The notes: generated from the letters alone by a model not told the origin. 64,000 nucleotides of DNA from Rhododendron vialii (GCF_030253575.1 NC_080561.1:6275001-6339000); one strand, 5' to 3'. Counted from the stretch's first letter, positions 25,435 to 38,319 are shown. Made by a program: numbers and translations.

Positions 25435-25690
25435 AAAACAAATGATTCGTTCACTAAGCTATCGATGTTTGATTGACTTATTTTTTATAGGGCCATAGTA
25501 AGCGCTAAGATCTTTCAAGTGAACGTTTCGGATCAAATTTTCGAGCTCGGGACGATATTGTTTTTCCCGGGATAGCAGGCTGCTGTCCCTCAAGGCACAG
25601 CAGCCTCCCCCTCCGAGGGGGCACATGTGATGTGAGAGAGTTTGTCTATTTGTGTGTGGTTTTAGAATTATTGTTGAGGTGTTGAATTGC
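25435..25690 (-). repeat. Dispersed repeat, copy 2 (inverse of 23410-23740)
   Basis: The reverse complement matches the first copy through TCAAACATCGATA, the ACGATATTG segment and CAGGCTGCTGTCCCTCAAGG. The pair encloses 1.7 kb that includes a Tourist-like MITE and the AT repeat. Confidence 0.65.
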
Positions 25691-25729
25691 TGATCCTTCC
25701 CCAACAATTATCACATTGTCTGATACTCG

Positions 25730-26013
25730 GGGGGTGTTTCAGATAGTAAAAAATTTGTAGATTTTTATTTGTGATTGAGAAGTTATGAGGTGTTTTTGAT
25801 AGTGAATAAGTTGTTGAAAAATATCAAGTTGTTTTCGGTAGTGAATAAGTTGTTGATGAGTTTGTGAGTAGAGTTACTGTAGCAAAAAATATTTTTGTTC
25901 ACAACTTTTTTGTTAGTGGAAACGAGATGACACAATAGTGAAACTTTTTTGTTAGTGGAAACGATATAGTAATGCGTTAAAGTTTTTTAAGATTTTTGTT
26001 TGTGGAAACACCT
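25730..26013. repeat. Candidate MITE
   Basis: Ends GGGGGGTGTTTCAGA and GGAAACACCTCC are imperfect inverted repeats. The interior repeats GAATAAGTTGTTGA and TTTTTTGTTAGTGGAAACGA. Boundaries are approximate. Confidence 0.45.
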
Positions 26014-26563
26014 CCTCACTCCGTTCCATAAAATTGGTCCATTATGACACTATGTACAATTTTCAAACTTAAAATTTAAAAATATTTACTAAAATAATTT
26101 TTTGATTTTCTTGCACCATTCATAAAATTTTATCGAGATCTATCAAACAAGATTCATATTGCATGAAAAATTATTCCGGTAAGTACATGGCTTTTAAACT
26201 TGAAAATTGCATGTAATGTCATAGAGGACTAACTTTACGTGACAAAGAGAGTCATAACAACTTCTAATATATCATTATACGTGGTGCCTTAATACTACTT
26301 TGCAAAAGTTCTCTTATTTTTCTTACAAATCCAAACACTAGTCAAAATTTATAATCACCCAACATAAAAATTCGTAACACATTTAATTTAGGAAATTGAT
26401 ATTCACATATATTTTTTGTTATTTATAACGCACATTTTTTTTTGTATTTTAACAAAAAAAAAATTACACTTTCAACACAAAAAAATACAGTAAAAAAGAG
26501 TGTGAATATCATTATATCAAATCCCGTGTGAAAATCATTACGCAAATTTTTTCATAAAAATAT

Positions 26564-26688
26564 AGGAAATTGATTTTCACGCTCCACTTTTTACTTATTG
26601 CGCTCCAATTTTAACGTGAAGTTACTAGTAGCTTCATAAACAAAATAGAGCACTATCAATAAAAAGTGGAGCGCGAATATCAATTTCT
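26564..26688. repeat. MITE-like inverted repeat, family copy 2
   Basis: Inverted arms carry AAATTGATTTTCACGCTCCAC and its near complement. It shares arms and centre with the 2582-2687 copy. Confidence 0.7.
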
Positions 26689-27238
26689 AAAATATTCCGT
26701 GTATTGTGGCAGGACTGGTGATGAATTTCTCCCTGTGGGACCGGGTCAAGGGGGTCCAGGTCACCAAAGATTTGATTGCGTGGGTGATAATCAAAAGCGT
26801 GGAAGAAGAAAAGAAAAAGAAGAAGAAAAGGACAGTGTCGGGTCGGATGTCCATTTGGTAACGCAAACCTCTGTCGTTATGTTGCGGAAAGACAACACCA
26901 CAAACCTGCCTGCCTGCAACGCCGTCCTCTGCAGCAGCTCCAGTACAATATGCACTACTCCTACTCTCAATTAAGAGAGATTTTTCAGTGCCCACGGGTA
27001 TATCCTATGTGATACTCGTTCGGCACATTTGAACCGATACATTTTTTGATGACTCAGATTGAAATTCTATCTCTCCTTTCACTCCAACACTTTTTTTTTT
27101 TGGTCTCTCCAAATCTAAGCCTTTCAAACACGGAATGAAGAGCTCGGATGCGCGAGTGGGCACCACGTGGTACATTCTTGGCACTGAATTTTTTTTCCTC
27201 AATTTAGGTTCATTTCTCCACAAAGTTATGAGTAATGC

Positions 27239-27559
27239 TACATGTACCGACGAAACCCGTAGGGAAATCGTACTGACGGTCGTGTCGGGCAGTCTTCGGC
27301 CACCGAACGGCCGATCCGAGCTGTCCAAGAATTCTAAAAAAGAAAACCAAGTGGGCCAATGCGAGAATCAATGGCATCCAATATATGTAAGGTGCTTGAT
27401 CTAAACACCCTACACATATCGGATGCCATTGACTCCCGCGCAGACCCCTCGGTTTTTTTTTTTATAGAATTTTTGGACGGCTCGGATCGGCCGTCCGGTG
27501 GCCGGAGACAGCCCGTCGCGGCCGTCGGTACAATTTCCCTACGATTTGGTTGGTACCTA
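27239..27559. repeat. MITE-like inverted repeat, GC-rich family, copy 2
   Basis: Arms contain ATGTACCGACG and CGTCGGTAC-type ends, with inner CGGCCGATCCGAGC and its complement. It is the same family as 23045-23300 with a longer centre. The open frames it contains are by-products of the inverted repeat. Confidence 0.75.
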
Positions 27560-29049
27560 TATCTTTTTCGCAAAATTATTCACACGGTCCCAACCCAATT
27601 TAGGCACATTTTCCCTTCTATTGGTCCAAATTTAGGCTCATTTCCTAGTTCCTACTACTATCGCAAGAAATACTATATAGTAGTTAGTAGTTGTACTATG
27701 GAAGCTCATTTGTGTAACCAAAGAAAATAATTGACCTGCAAAGTTGTCCGTTAATCGCTCGGACCATTGCGTGTCCAAAGAGTAGCTACATAGTCTTTGC
27801 TAAATTGGGTTTAATTTTGCAAATACAATAGGAAAACTGCTGATAATAGATAGAAAATGCATCGAATTAATCGTACAAAAATGCATTAGAGTGTGAATAT
27901 GTATTTTAATCTCTATAACATGCATGTTAATCGTACAAGAACTCCAATTTTATACTACTATATAACATGCATGTTAGTCATACAAGAACTCCAATTTTAT
28001 ACTACTATATTGGTTAGAGTCAGTCACACGTTTGGGACATAAGGGCACAATTAGGTCTTGTGCTCTCTCTGTAAGGGGTTCCATCTCGAGTCTATGAGTT
28101 GATCAAAAATCGTTCAATTCATTTAGTTTGTTAAGTAGGTTATTGTGCAAAACATAAGATTAATTGAGCATTAGTCTCATCGATCAACCTAAACAAAATA
28201 TATGCTTTGTAAAGCAACATATATATTGATGTCAAGAATTTTAAGAAGAAACTTTAATAAAATTGTATTTAGTTCATGATCTTGCCGGATAATATTATCA
28301 ATCTTATTTTAAGAAAATAAAAAATAAACTTGACGAAATAAACTATTTAGGTCATAGTTTTACCACCAATCACGGATAAGTCAAGGCCGTAAAAAGAGAG
28401 AGTGTGTGTTTGAGAGCGGAATCCGACAATCGGTATCACGGAAAGATACTTGAACGAATCAATCACTTATCAAACATTAAATAAATTAATCAATCACCTA
28501 CCAGTATTTGAATGAATGAATTGATTTTTCTACAATTGCAAATAAAATAAACTCCTTGCATCTTTCGTATCGTCCCACACATAGGTCGGTATACAATTGG
28601 CATCTATAGTACCAACACTATAATACAAATGTAATTTGAGCTCAAATCCTCATATCCTAATTTTTGTAATTTTGAGAGAGAGAAGGGTAGGAGAGGGAGA
28701 TATATTTGGTAGGTTTTTGTTTGTTTACTTTGTTTACACTCCACTTTTCGTATAAGTTTGAATAAATTTGAGTTAATTTTAGGTTCAATTTTAAAATTCT
28801 AATTTATGATACTATTATATGTTTGCGTGTACAGAACTAGTAGTCAAGGGGTGCAAACCCACTCAGCTTCAATGTGTTCGAGCTCGGTTAGTTTGACTAA
28901 TTCACTTAACAAATCTTTTTAAATGAGTTGAATTTATACAAATAAATCAAGCTTTAGAGTGTTAAATTCAGCTCGTTAAGTAAACGAATCTAAAATTCGA
29001 GCTCAAACTTGTTTTACCAAAGGAGTCAAGCTGATCTAAGCCTCAATGA
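27560..29049. other. Intergenic, no gene seen
   Basis: AT-rich DNA with a 46-bp tandem pair near 27917-28010 (phrase ACAAGAACTCCAATTTTATA). No domain-bearing frame, snRNA or tRNA was recognised. Confidence 0.5.
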
Positions 29050-29288
29050 GGCCCCGTTTCGGAACGCGAAATAAATACTTATTTTTTAAAAATGCAATTT
29101 CAAGCTAAAAAATGATGGGTTTATTGAAATATAAAAATATGCAATATGGATATTGTTTGAAAGATCTCAATAAGATCTTTAATACGGTGTAAAAAAAATT
29201 GAAAAATTATTTTTCATTTACATTATTTTTTAGTTTGAAAATGTGAAATAAGTATTTATTTTTTAAAAATGTGTTCTGAAACGGGCTC
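29050..29288. mobile_element. Tourist-like MITE upstream of the RopGEF gene
   Basis: Ends GGCCCCGTTTCGGAAC and GTTCTGAAACGGGCTC are inverted repeats flanked by TGA (29047-29049 and 29289-29291). It sits about 400 bp before the RopGEF start, within its likely promoter. Confidence 0.75.
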
Positions 29289-29691
29289 TGAGCCAACCTA
29301 CAAGCTGTCACGAGCAACTCGGTTCGTTTGTTATCTGTACAAGCTAGTTGGTGTATTTATCGAGAGATCGAGAGAGAGAGAGAGAGAGGTGGGGGGCCTG
29401 GTGCTGGAATTGGAATAGTACTATACATTGTGTGTGAGCAAACGAACCCCAACAAACCCCCTGAACTCTGCATTTTTTATCTTCTTTCGCTTTTTCACTC
29501 CCCAGCCCCCACCACCCCACCACCCTCCCTCCCTCTACCATATCTGCCAAAAATTCTCAGACCACGCCAAGCATATCCTCTAAATCATACCCATTAGCTG
29601 ATACCCATTTTGCTCAAATGTGCATTTGATTCCTCAATATACCTTTCCACAAACAGCAAAATCCCCCTTTCATTCCATTCCATATACATCC

Positions 29692-32600
29692 ATGGGGAGT
29701 AATAGTTTCTCGTCCGACGACATTTCCGACCAACACAGCGAGGAAGAGGAAGAGGAGGAGGAGGAGCTCTACGAAGACTACAGCTTGAGCGCTGACGTCA
29801 GCGAGTCGCCCTCCAGTTCCCTTTCCTCTTCCCCCGTCCCTACCCGTCCGACTACCGCAAGTTCCGGCTTTGCGCCGGTGCAGCCACCGGTGTTCTTGTT
29901 GCCGGTGGGTGGAGGGAAAGATGCGGTGCTTTGGGACTATAAGGTACAGAAGCCGGAGACCGGTTTGTCAGGTTCGTTAACCTTACTGTTTATGTTGTGA
30001 AAAATTTCTGTTCAAGTTTCAGTAGTCACTAGATCTTTGTATAGCAACTTGGTAAATTAAATTAGTCTCTTGAGTTTATTTCCTAATCGATAGGTTTAGG
30101 TTTAAGAGCATCTCCTCCAGTCTTTACCTATACTATTACTCAAATTAGGGTAAAAATTTAGCAGAAGGTTGATTTGGTATGAAGCACTTACAACGAGCAA
30201 ACCTGAAAAGCTAAGCACAAATTTGAGTAAAAGCTTCATTAATGGCATGGTTGTAAATTTGGGAGGGGAAAAATAGCCTTTTACAAAATGTGAGTAACCT
30301 TTGTTTCGTGTAAAAATTTGAGTAAAACTCAATTTGATATAGGTTTGAGTCAAGGAATGGAGAGGATTTTTGTTGGTTTTTACTTAAATTCTGAGGTTGA
30401 CTTGAAAAATAGTTACTCACTTAAATGGCATGGTTGTAAATTCGGGAAGAGGAAAACAGCCTCACAGAATTTAAGTAAAACTCAATTTGACATATGTTTG
30501 AGTCAAGGAGTGGAGCAGATTTTTGGGGGGTTTTTACTCAAATTTTGTGTATGAGTAAAAAGATGGGTAAGGGTTGAGATGCTCTTATGGATGAAGGTTT
30601 AACTGTTTATGCTGCGGATCTGATGGTAAACTTAGGCGAATTTGCTGTTCCTGAGTTGGGTTAATTGCTGTTCAAGTATCAGTAATAGTTTCTTGATCTT
30701 ACTGCGGGCAACTTCTTCAAGTGTGATTAGTCTCTTGAATTTCTTTCCTTAGTTGGTAGGTGTATAGATGCTTGTGCAAATTATGTTGTGCGAACTTTTA
30801 CCAATTACTTCTTGATTTTCCTGGATTTGTAGAAATTGAGATGATGAAGGAAAGATTTGCTAAGCTGCTTCTAGGGGAAGACATGTCTGGAGGGGGTAAA
30901 GGAGTCTCTACTGCCCTTGCAATATCAAATGCCATCACAAATCTCTCTGGTCAGTGCAGATTTAAGTCTCTCTGTTTGTGTGTGATGCCTATGAGCGTAT
31001 GTGAATTCTGTGTTTTGGGTATTTTGATGGAGTATCCTAGCTTTATGTGATTGTAATGGGTAAAAACTTGACACCTACAACCACCCTTAAGCCACAAGTG
31101 TGTTTTGTGTGTTTATTGATTATGTTTACGTCATCTTTTTTTGTTTGCAATTGTAGCTACTGTGTTTGGGGAGTTATGGAGGTTGGAGCCATTGGCACCG
31201 CAGAAGGCAGCAATGTGGCGTAGAGAGATGGAATGTCTATTATGTGTGAGTGATTCAATTGTGGAGCTTGTTCCTTCCATACAACAATTCCCTGGCGGTG
31301 GCACTTACGAAGTCATGGCCACCCGACCTAGGTCTGACTTATATATGAATCTTCCTGCCCTCAAGAAGCTTGATGCTATGTTGCTTAGCATCCTTGATGG
31401 ATTTCAAGATATGGAATTTTGGTACGTTGACCGCGGCATAGTCGTGGGTGATGCAAATGATTGTGATGTGTGTCCATTGGGTGCAAGTGGTGGGACGCCT
31501 TCAATTAGGCAGGAAGAGAAGTGGTGGCTTCCATATCCAAAGGTTCCTTCAAAGGGGCTATCAGAGGACGCGAGGAAGAAGTTGCAGCAGTGCAGGGATT
31601 GCACAAACCAGATATTGAAAGCGGCAATGGCAATCAATAGCAGCGTTCTTGCTGAGATGGAGATTCCAGTTACCTATTTGGAAACTTTGCCCAGGGTATG
31701 CGTTTCAATTTTGTTTATGTTCACTTCTGGAAGCTATCTTAGCCAACATACATCCATAAATGCTAGCTTATTTTACCAGTTTCGAGCATTCACTTCGTTA
31801 GATTTAACTATTTTTAAGGTGAGAGTGACGGAAAGAATTTATTTGTAGTTCTTTTAGCTTTCATTAGAATCTGAGCTGAGGGATTTCTTTTTTCATTTCC
31901 TTCATAGACAATTGTTCATTCTGGATTCACAACCATTTAGTGGGACTTTTGTGTTTGCAGCGCCCTTATCCTTGTATGTCCAGGCTTTCTCTAAACATCA
32001 TAAATGCACTGCCCCTTTGTAGTGGGACTTGATGGTTATGACGTGCTTAATTGCTTCCATATTCAAATTTCATCACATACAGCTTCATGTTACTTTTATG
32101 TTCCGATGACATAAACTTAGTTTTCTGCAAAAAGTATGCTTTTCCTGTGTGGTCAATTAAAAGAACTCAATCCGGGTGCTTTGGACAATTGTTGTTTTTT
32201 TTTGCTTTTACCACTCTTTTGTCTCGGTTGTCTTTCTTTTGTTGGTGCCCAGGGCAATGAATAGATTTTCTAAGATGAGTTGGGTCATTATGGAATGTGC
32301 CATGCTTCGTAGGAGCAAGCATAGCAGAATACATTGCACAGAATCTTATAAACCTTCATCATGGGTGTTGTCTTGTGCTGTTTTGATGTTTTTGGCTGAA
32401 TAAAGTCATGCTTGAATACAATGATGATAGTACTATAGGGCCCAGGTAAAAGACTAAATATTAGATCTATTTATATGTTAAGGATCTTGATTTCGATGCA
32501 AATGTGGAGATGTATCTAATATATCCAAGTGAGAGCAGTTGGGAATAATGAAAAAGAGCATTTAATTCACAAACCCTTGGGGAATGAAAGGTTGGTTCCT

Positions 32601-35133
32601 TAATGACTGGGTGGATTACAGGGGAGGAAAAAGAGGAATTGTTTGGGATACGGAGCAGTATATCAACTCATTATTTGGTCTTGTATATGATCGGGCGAAG
32701 TGTTTGATGTTGTGTGTCTTCGCTGTTAATTCAGCTCCATGATGGGTATATTCAAAGTAGGCCAGTGTAGCTTTAGTCAGATCAAGCATAAGTTCACAAC
32801 CTTTCCGAAGTGAACGGGGGCTGTTGATCTTCTGGAGATGAGTTCTTATTTTCTTTAGTTGTTTTCAGCCTATGGTCTGTGTCAGTGTCACTCTATGCAT
32901 TTGTCAAAAAAAGGTCAGCTCTTAAGAGATTTCATTTGTTTGGTTGTTTAGTTCTTATAGCATATTGATCTTACAATATATTGATGAATTTCCATTCCAG
33001 AGTGGAAAAGCTTGTCTTGGTGATATTATCTATCGCTACATAACTGCTGAGCAGTTCACACCAGAATCTCTTCTTGAAAGCCTGGACTTGTCATCGGAGC
33101 ATAACACATTAGAAGTGGTGAACATGATTGAGGCATCTATACATGTGTGGAAGAAGAAAGGCCAGAGAAAACATACAAAGCACCTGAAAGCTAAGCGTTC
33201 ACCATGGCGGCCCAAGGTCAAGGGCCTTGCTGCTGATGGTAACAAAAATCAATTTCTAGGGCAACGAGCGGAGATCCTTTTACATAACCTGAGGCTCCGT
33301 TTCCCTGGCCTTCCGCAGACTGCATTGGATATGAGCAAAATTCAATACAACAAGGTATTTGATTAATCTCCTCTCTTCACCACATAGGGAACAGTTACAA
33401 TTAATTTCTATGTATTCTGATTCAAACACATTTTGCCTCCTGGTGAAACTGACAAATCTAGTTCTACGTCAAGATAGCAGCTAAAGCGTATGGAAACATA
33501 GAGAACTTTAACTATATTTACCACTTGTAGGTAGGCCAATTTTTTTATGCCTTTGAAGATTTGGCAAATGGGCAGATGAAATTTGATGGAGTACGACTTT
33601 AGTGAGAGGCATTTGGAAGCAAACATTTAATGACCTTTGTACTCCCTCTGTTGCCATTCTATTGTCCCTTGTCCTATCCTAACCAGATAAAAAACTAATT
33701 ATAACTTTTAATTGGTAATACTGTTTATATGCAATATGGATCTTGTTTGATAGATCTCAATGAGCTCTTTTAAAAGATATTTTCAAAGTCACCTAAAACA
33801 TTGTAGATTGCAAGATATAATCAATTGAAAAGTGACATGGACTCCCAAAAGGGACAAGAGAATGGGAACGGAGGGAGTATTAGCTAAATCATTACTTCTC
33901 TGATGACAGGGTCGCTATGTATTGAATCAGTGTCTATATTAGAATTAGAAGCATGCATACTTAGAGATGGGAGCTGTATCCTTTCCTTGTCAAATCTTTA
34001 GCATAAACCAATATTCGTAGGATTCTTGTGAATGCATATCCTACACCTATTAACATAATTAATGGTTTGAGACCAGTAGTACTAAACATTCAGCTACTTG
34101 TTCATGTATTTGGCCTTTATTTAATTGAGATCACAAGATTATTTCTATCTGTTTGGAAAAGCACAATCATATTTTGCCATACTCTTTGGAGAAGAAGAAT
34201 TTGGAAAAATTAAGAGTTAAAACATAATCAAAGTTTCTCTAAGTTGTTCCCCACAGATATATCCTATCTTTGTTATGTGATTCCTCTAAGTTCTTGCCCG
34301 CAGATATATCCTACCTTTGTTATGCATTCATGGTTTGCGGCGTACGAGTTCTTTAATATATAGTTCTTTAAGTGTTTGTCTATCCCTCGTGCAAAGGTAT
34401 ACCTGAATCTCGTATCTGTATCGGCAACCATGTCCATGCTGCAGAGAGCTTAATTGTGCATCTTGATATCAGTTTTCTATCATTACTGGGCATAAAATTT
34501 TTAGGAACACACGCTTTTGGAGTTTTTGTTTATCCTCGAATTGCCGACTGGTTCGAGGTCATCTATTTATTGTCAAATATATTCTCCTTTCGTGGAACTA
34601 AAACAACTTCAAAGAAGATAATTACAGCTGTGCATAAATCACCTGTTGTTTGCTTTACTCTTCATTTGGTTCCACTTGAGCTCGAATCTTATCTCCCTAT
34701 TTCCTCATTTTTGCGGCAGGACTTAGGACAATCGATTCTTGAAAGCTACTCGAGAGTTATGGAGAGCTTGGCCTTCAATATAATGGCAAGGATTGATGAC
34801 GTCCTTTATGTGGACGATGCTACTAAGCAGTGTGCTGCTGCAGAATCAATGTCATTTATCAGTAGGGGAGGGTTCGATGGTCTCCCCATCCTAAAACGAA
34901 TATCGCCTAGTCCCTTCTCAATCCAGCACACCCCTTATGGCTCTCCATTTGGGACCCCAACCTTTTGTTCTTCCACTCCTGTGTTCCAAAGCCCAGGTAG
35001 GACACCTCCACCTTCAAACACTAATACTATTCCCTTCGACAAACTACTGGCTACTGACATGGAGAACTTGTGGTCATATCCTGGGAACCTCAGTTCCAGA
35101 AGAATCTCCCACAATGCTCCCGAGCGCAATTGA
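29692..35133 (+). CDS. Rop guanine nucleotide exchange factor with PRONE domain
   Basis: RopGEFs activate plant Rho-type (ROP/RAC) GTPases at the plasma membrane, for example in polar growth downstream of receptor kinases. Five exons with GT-AG borders join in frame: 29692-29971, 30833-30949, 31157-31695, 33001-33354 and 34720-35133, giving 567 residues, in the normal size range. Residues 1-93 form a variable N-terminus with a run of acidic residues. The PRONE domain spans about 95-465: [77 protein letters not shown] and [19 protein letters not shown]. The C-terminal 100 residues are Ser/Pro-rich, the variable tail known to regulate several family members. The ATG at 29692 gives the usual short N-terminus; an upstream in-frame ATG lies at 29620. 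Intron 4 contains a Stowaway MITE. A GA tract at about 29363-29387 lies in the leader or promoter. Confidence 0.95.
33642..33877. mobile_element. Stowaway-like MITE in RopGEF intron 4
   Basis: Termini CTCCCTCTGTTGCC and GGGAACGGAGGGAG are flanked by TA. It is 236 bp long and fully intronic. Confidence 0.85.
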
Positions 35134-35689
35134 CTTATCGAGGGTAATAGGATGTTGAAAACCTGGTTAAAGGGACTTGTAATGGTAGGGGGCTGAAAAT
35201 AGAGGTTGTTTCAATCTTGTATAGCATGTTTCTTCGGTAGAAGCCGAGGGAAAAAAAATTGTATCTCCGGTAGAATTATCGCGGTTAAGAGTTTTGAGTT
35301 TTTTTTCAGGCGCTAGATTGAGAAATATATATTATTATTGCTATTACGTTTGAGAAATGACTGTTCCATGCCTTCGAAAGAATCTATTATTGCCAATTAG
35401 TAGAGTATTAGTGTTGCCCAACAATAGAGTGAGACGTCGAAGATTATCTCAGTCTGCTGCATTGTGAATCATCTTTCGTTAACAAGGCTATTCGAGAGCT
35501 ATGATCCGCTATTTGATCATTGTCCACTATGAGATTTCAATAAGTGATTCGCGCAATATCCTTGAAAAACGAGTGGGCTTCGAAAATAACCTATTTTCGG
35601 GAAATTTCGAACGCAATGTGATGCTGACGGCTAGTATTTCTTCCATGCTGTTAATCTTACGGAGGGCTGCTAGCCTCCGGATGAGTGAA

Positions 35690-36225
35690 TTATATGTCTC
35701 CCTTGGTACTAAATAAGCGGAGGACCAATACGAGCTGCTTGCATACCTATGGATGTCCGGATTCCGATTTGAGTCTATTTCTCTGCAGATATGTTCTTCC
35801 ACACGGGACGCACGAAATTACAGGTCGGATGATCAGTTTGGGCTTAGGATGGAGCCACAAGAGGGGAGCTTGGAGGGATATGGAGGATTAAGGGCATGGA
35901 GAGGAGCTTGATCCTTCCAACAATGACGGTGTTTGATACGGAAATGTTGGGGACACGCCTCTTGGCCGCTCCCTAGACACTTCTCTCTCACAAGCAGTGG
36001 GCTCCACACATCTGCGGGCTCCATTGCTTGTGAGAGAGGAGTGTTTAGAAAGTGGCCGAGAAGTGTATCTGTAGCATGATTGGTGTTCGATATGGGATTT
36101 CGAGTGATTTTTTTATAGACATAGCTTAAGGGCATGAGTAAACACAGTTTTTGGTGTAACTAAGCGATGCTATTCAAAACAAGAAAAAAAAGAAGAGAAA
36201 GATGAAAGAAGGTCCAAGACTGAGA
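35690..36225 (-). repeat. Dispersed repeat, copy 1, with nested hairpin element
   Basis: The reverse complement of 36115-36225 and of about 35690-35800 matches 48125-48440, sharing ATGCAAGCAGCTCGTATT and CCCTTAAGCTATGTCTAT. Inside this copy lies the hairpin repeat at 35939-36082 (arms around ACAAGCAGTGGGCTCC), which also occurs in the LHT intron and is absent from the 48-kb copy. Confidence 0.65.
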
Positions 36226-36780
36226 TTTTATGTTTGTCCAAAAATGAAGAGGCTTTGGGAATAGAAAATTTAGTCTACTTTCACAAGTAATATTTGCTGC
36301 CGCCACATAATTTGCACAGTGTGTGAGCGTGAAAGTGTTTTTGAATCACATGTTATACTATTAAAATTTGCGAGAACAAAGATTGAGAGCGCGACAACAG
36401 TGCTAGAATTAAGAACAGTAGTGTGGGGGATTTTGAAGGACTATCTCTCTCCGTTCATTATTCAAAAAAAAAACCTTCCTCAAACAGAACTCGTGTGATC
36501 TCCCAGTTGTGTGTTTTGGGAGAGTGGGTTTGAAGAGAGAAAAGCATTTCTTTTCCGCAATTTCCTTTGGCATCCATAAAAAGCTGAAGTCAGAGCAACC
36601 TTTTCTTTCACTTTCTTTACTTTTCTCAGCAACTAGACGAAGGGAAACTAGAGAGCCAAAACCACAATTCCAAGATTCGCAAACCTTTAACTCAAAAGAT
36701 TTTGCCAAAGGAAAAAGCTTACCTAGAGAGGGCTTTTTTGGCGTTTCCTTCATAATAATCTTTACTCCAACAATGGACTT

Positions 36781-36831
<51 letters not shown>

Positions 36832-37039
36832 CAGAGTCTCCGCCAATCGCCACTTCAATTTTCTCCAAAACAGACCAAAAACTCTCTTTTCATTTGTTTT
36901 TTTCTGCAAACCCATTTGATTGTGAATAACAACAGAATCACATCAGGGATTATAAAAACTTAGAAGGCTTTGATACTTGTGTCCGTGTTTGAGAGAGAGA
37001 GAGAGAGGGGGAGGGGTGAACAAACTTGGAGTGTATTTT
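36226..37039. other. Intergenic, RopGEF to first U1 gene
   Basis: About 800 bp with a (GA)n microsatellite at about 36784-36827 and a shorter GA/G-rich tract near 36990-37015. Open frames here on both strands are low-complexity or lack homologous motifs. Confidence 0.5.
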
Positions 37040-37094
37040 GTCCCACATCGAAAGGATAAGGGGAGAGGGGGGCTTTGGAGCGTGGATATAAATT
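37040..37094 (+). promoter_or_regulatory. snRNA promoter (USE + TATA) of U1-1
   Basis: A perfect USE, GTCCCACATCG, is at 37040-37050. TATAAATT begins 36 bp later at 37087, 28 bp before the RNA start. This is the RNA polymerase II spacing class of plant snRNA genes. Confidence 0.9.
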
Positions 37095-37114
37095 TAGGTG
37101 GGACAATTGGCTCC

Positions 37115-37275
37115 ATACTTACCTGGACGGGGTCAATGGGTGATCAAAATGGCCCATGGCCTAGGTTGACAACTTCCATTGCACTTAGGTGGGGTGTCCG
37201 CCTAAGGTCTACCCAAGTTGGTGGAACCTACGTCATAATTTGTGTTAGCGGGGGCCTGCGTTCGCGCGGCCCCTA
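37115..37275 (+). ncRNA. U1 spliceosomal snRNA, copy 1 (apparently intact)
   Basis: U1 snRNA recognises 5' splice sites as part of the U1 snRNP. The RNA starts with ATACTTACCTG, which carries the ACUUACCU splice-site-pairing segment. Loop I reads GATCAAAATGG (U1-70K site, slightly unlike the GATCAAGAAGG I recall for plants). Loop II has ATTGCAC (37178-37184, the U1A site). The Sm site AATTTGTG is at 37237-37244, and the final hairpin is GGGGCCTGCGTTCGCGCGGC. Length about 161 nt, normal for U1. With promoter and 3' box both in place this copy looks functional. It lies 1.2 kb upstream of OMT1 on the same strand and starts the snRNA/OMT array. Confidence 0.95.
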
Positions 37276-37277
37276 TC

Positions 37278-37292
37278 CAATTACTAGTTGAA
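37278..37292 (+). terminator. snRNA 3' box of U1-1
   Basis: CA-ATTACT-AGTTGAA fits the plant 3'-end formation signal CA(N3-10)AGTNNAA exactly and lies just after the mature end. Confidence 0.85.
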
Positions 37293-38319
37293 GTTTCGAG
37301 CCCGAGCCCTATGGATCCACATAGAAAGCCCAGTCCGTCGCTTAACCCCCATCTGGACCATACGATTACTGCTACTAATCTAACCCTCGTAGCCCAGCTT
37401 TCGTAGGCCCAAATACATGGCCCGTTCCTAGGCTTTACCACCGTCTGGACTTATTACTTATTTTAGAGTTGGGTAGGGCCGAATGAGCCGAGCCTGCGAG
37501 TCGGTTCTTTTACAGCCTTAACGCAGCATTGGATAGGGTCGAATGAGAGCTGCTTGGTTCATTTACAATCTTAGTGCTGGGTTTGATAAAATTGGATGGG
37601 GTACATCTATGGGTATGTACTCGACCAAATCACTTAATGTAGTATGCACTTAGATCAATTCATTTACTAATTTAATTCTGTCAAATAGAGGAAGCCCTTA
37701 CCGTGTAATTGACCAATTCATTTAATTTAATTTCTGTCAAATAGAGTAAAGCCCTTACCGAATATCGGTTTGTAGCTTGATCAAATTCATTTAGTTTTAT
37801 TCTCGAACACAGGAAGTCCTTACCGAATGAGCTGATTTCTAGCAAAAACCCTTCAAAAGATGTTCTAAATAAATTGATCGACCCCAATTATTTGTGTGAG
37901 ACCCCGGAATGAGTCTCACACAATCCGGTAACAACAACCTTCAAAAACATATTTTAAATTAATTGAACGACCCGATATAAGTTGCATGTCACTCTTCACA
38001 ATATTATATCATACAAAATCTATGTGAATTACTTTCTTGGTAGTAGTTGATATCACATGATACATGCTTTAATGTTGTCAATGTCCATGAATGAATTAAT
38101 ATCAGACAAAATCTTCAATTAGATTTCTTTTCTTGGTTGCTGGAATGCTCAATCATTAAAATCAAACATTTTTTAAGTCCCCCTGAAAGGTGCACCTTCC
38201 TTGTGAAGCTCAATGATTTTCTCTCACATAATTGAATCTTCACTGCCAGTGCTCTCTGTTTCTCTGTGTTTTTATTTTAGAGAGAGAAGAAGAAGAAGAG
38301 GAGGAGGAGGAGGAGAGGG
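37293..38319. other. OMT1 upstream region with ~60-bp degenerate tandem repeats
   Basis: Phrases of the type TTCTGTCAAATAG and AAGCCCTTACCGAAT recur about three times between 37665 and 37835. The same repeats are upstream of OMT2 (about 42110-42300), showing that the block between U1 and OMT was duplicated as a unit. A weak TATA-like CATAAT at 38226 lies about 95 bp before the OMT1 start. Confidence 0.6.

Noticed and set aside
26666-27328. Overlapping frames of 102-107 codons on both strands
   Set aside because: They overlap a foldback repeat and show no family motif; no splice or promoter context supports a gene.
36409-36919. Open frames of 136 and 168 codons overlapping on opposite strands
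   Set aside because: Both run through a (GA)n microsatellite giving Arg-Glu or Ser-Leu repeats; the remainder has no recognisable motif.
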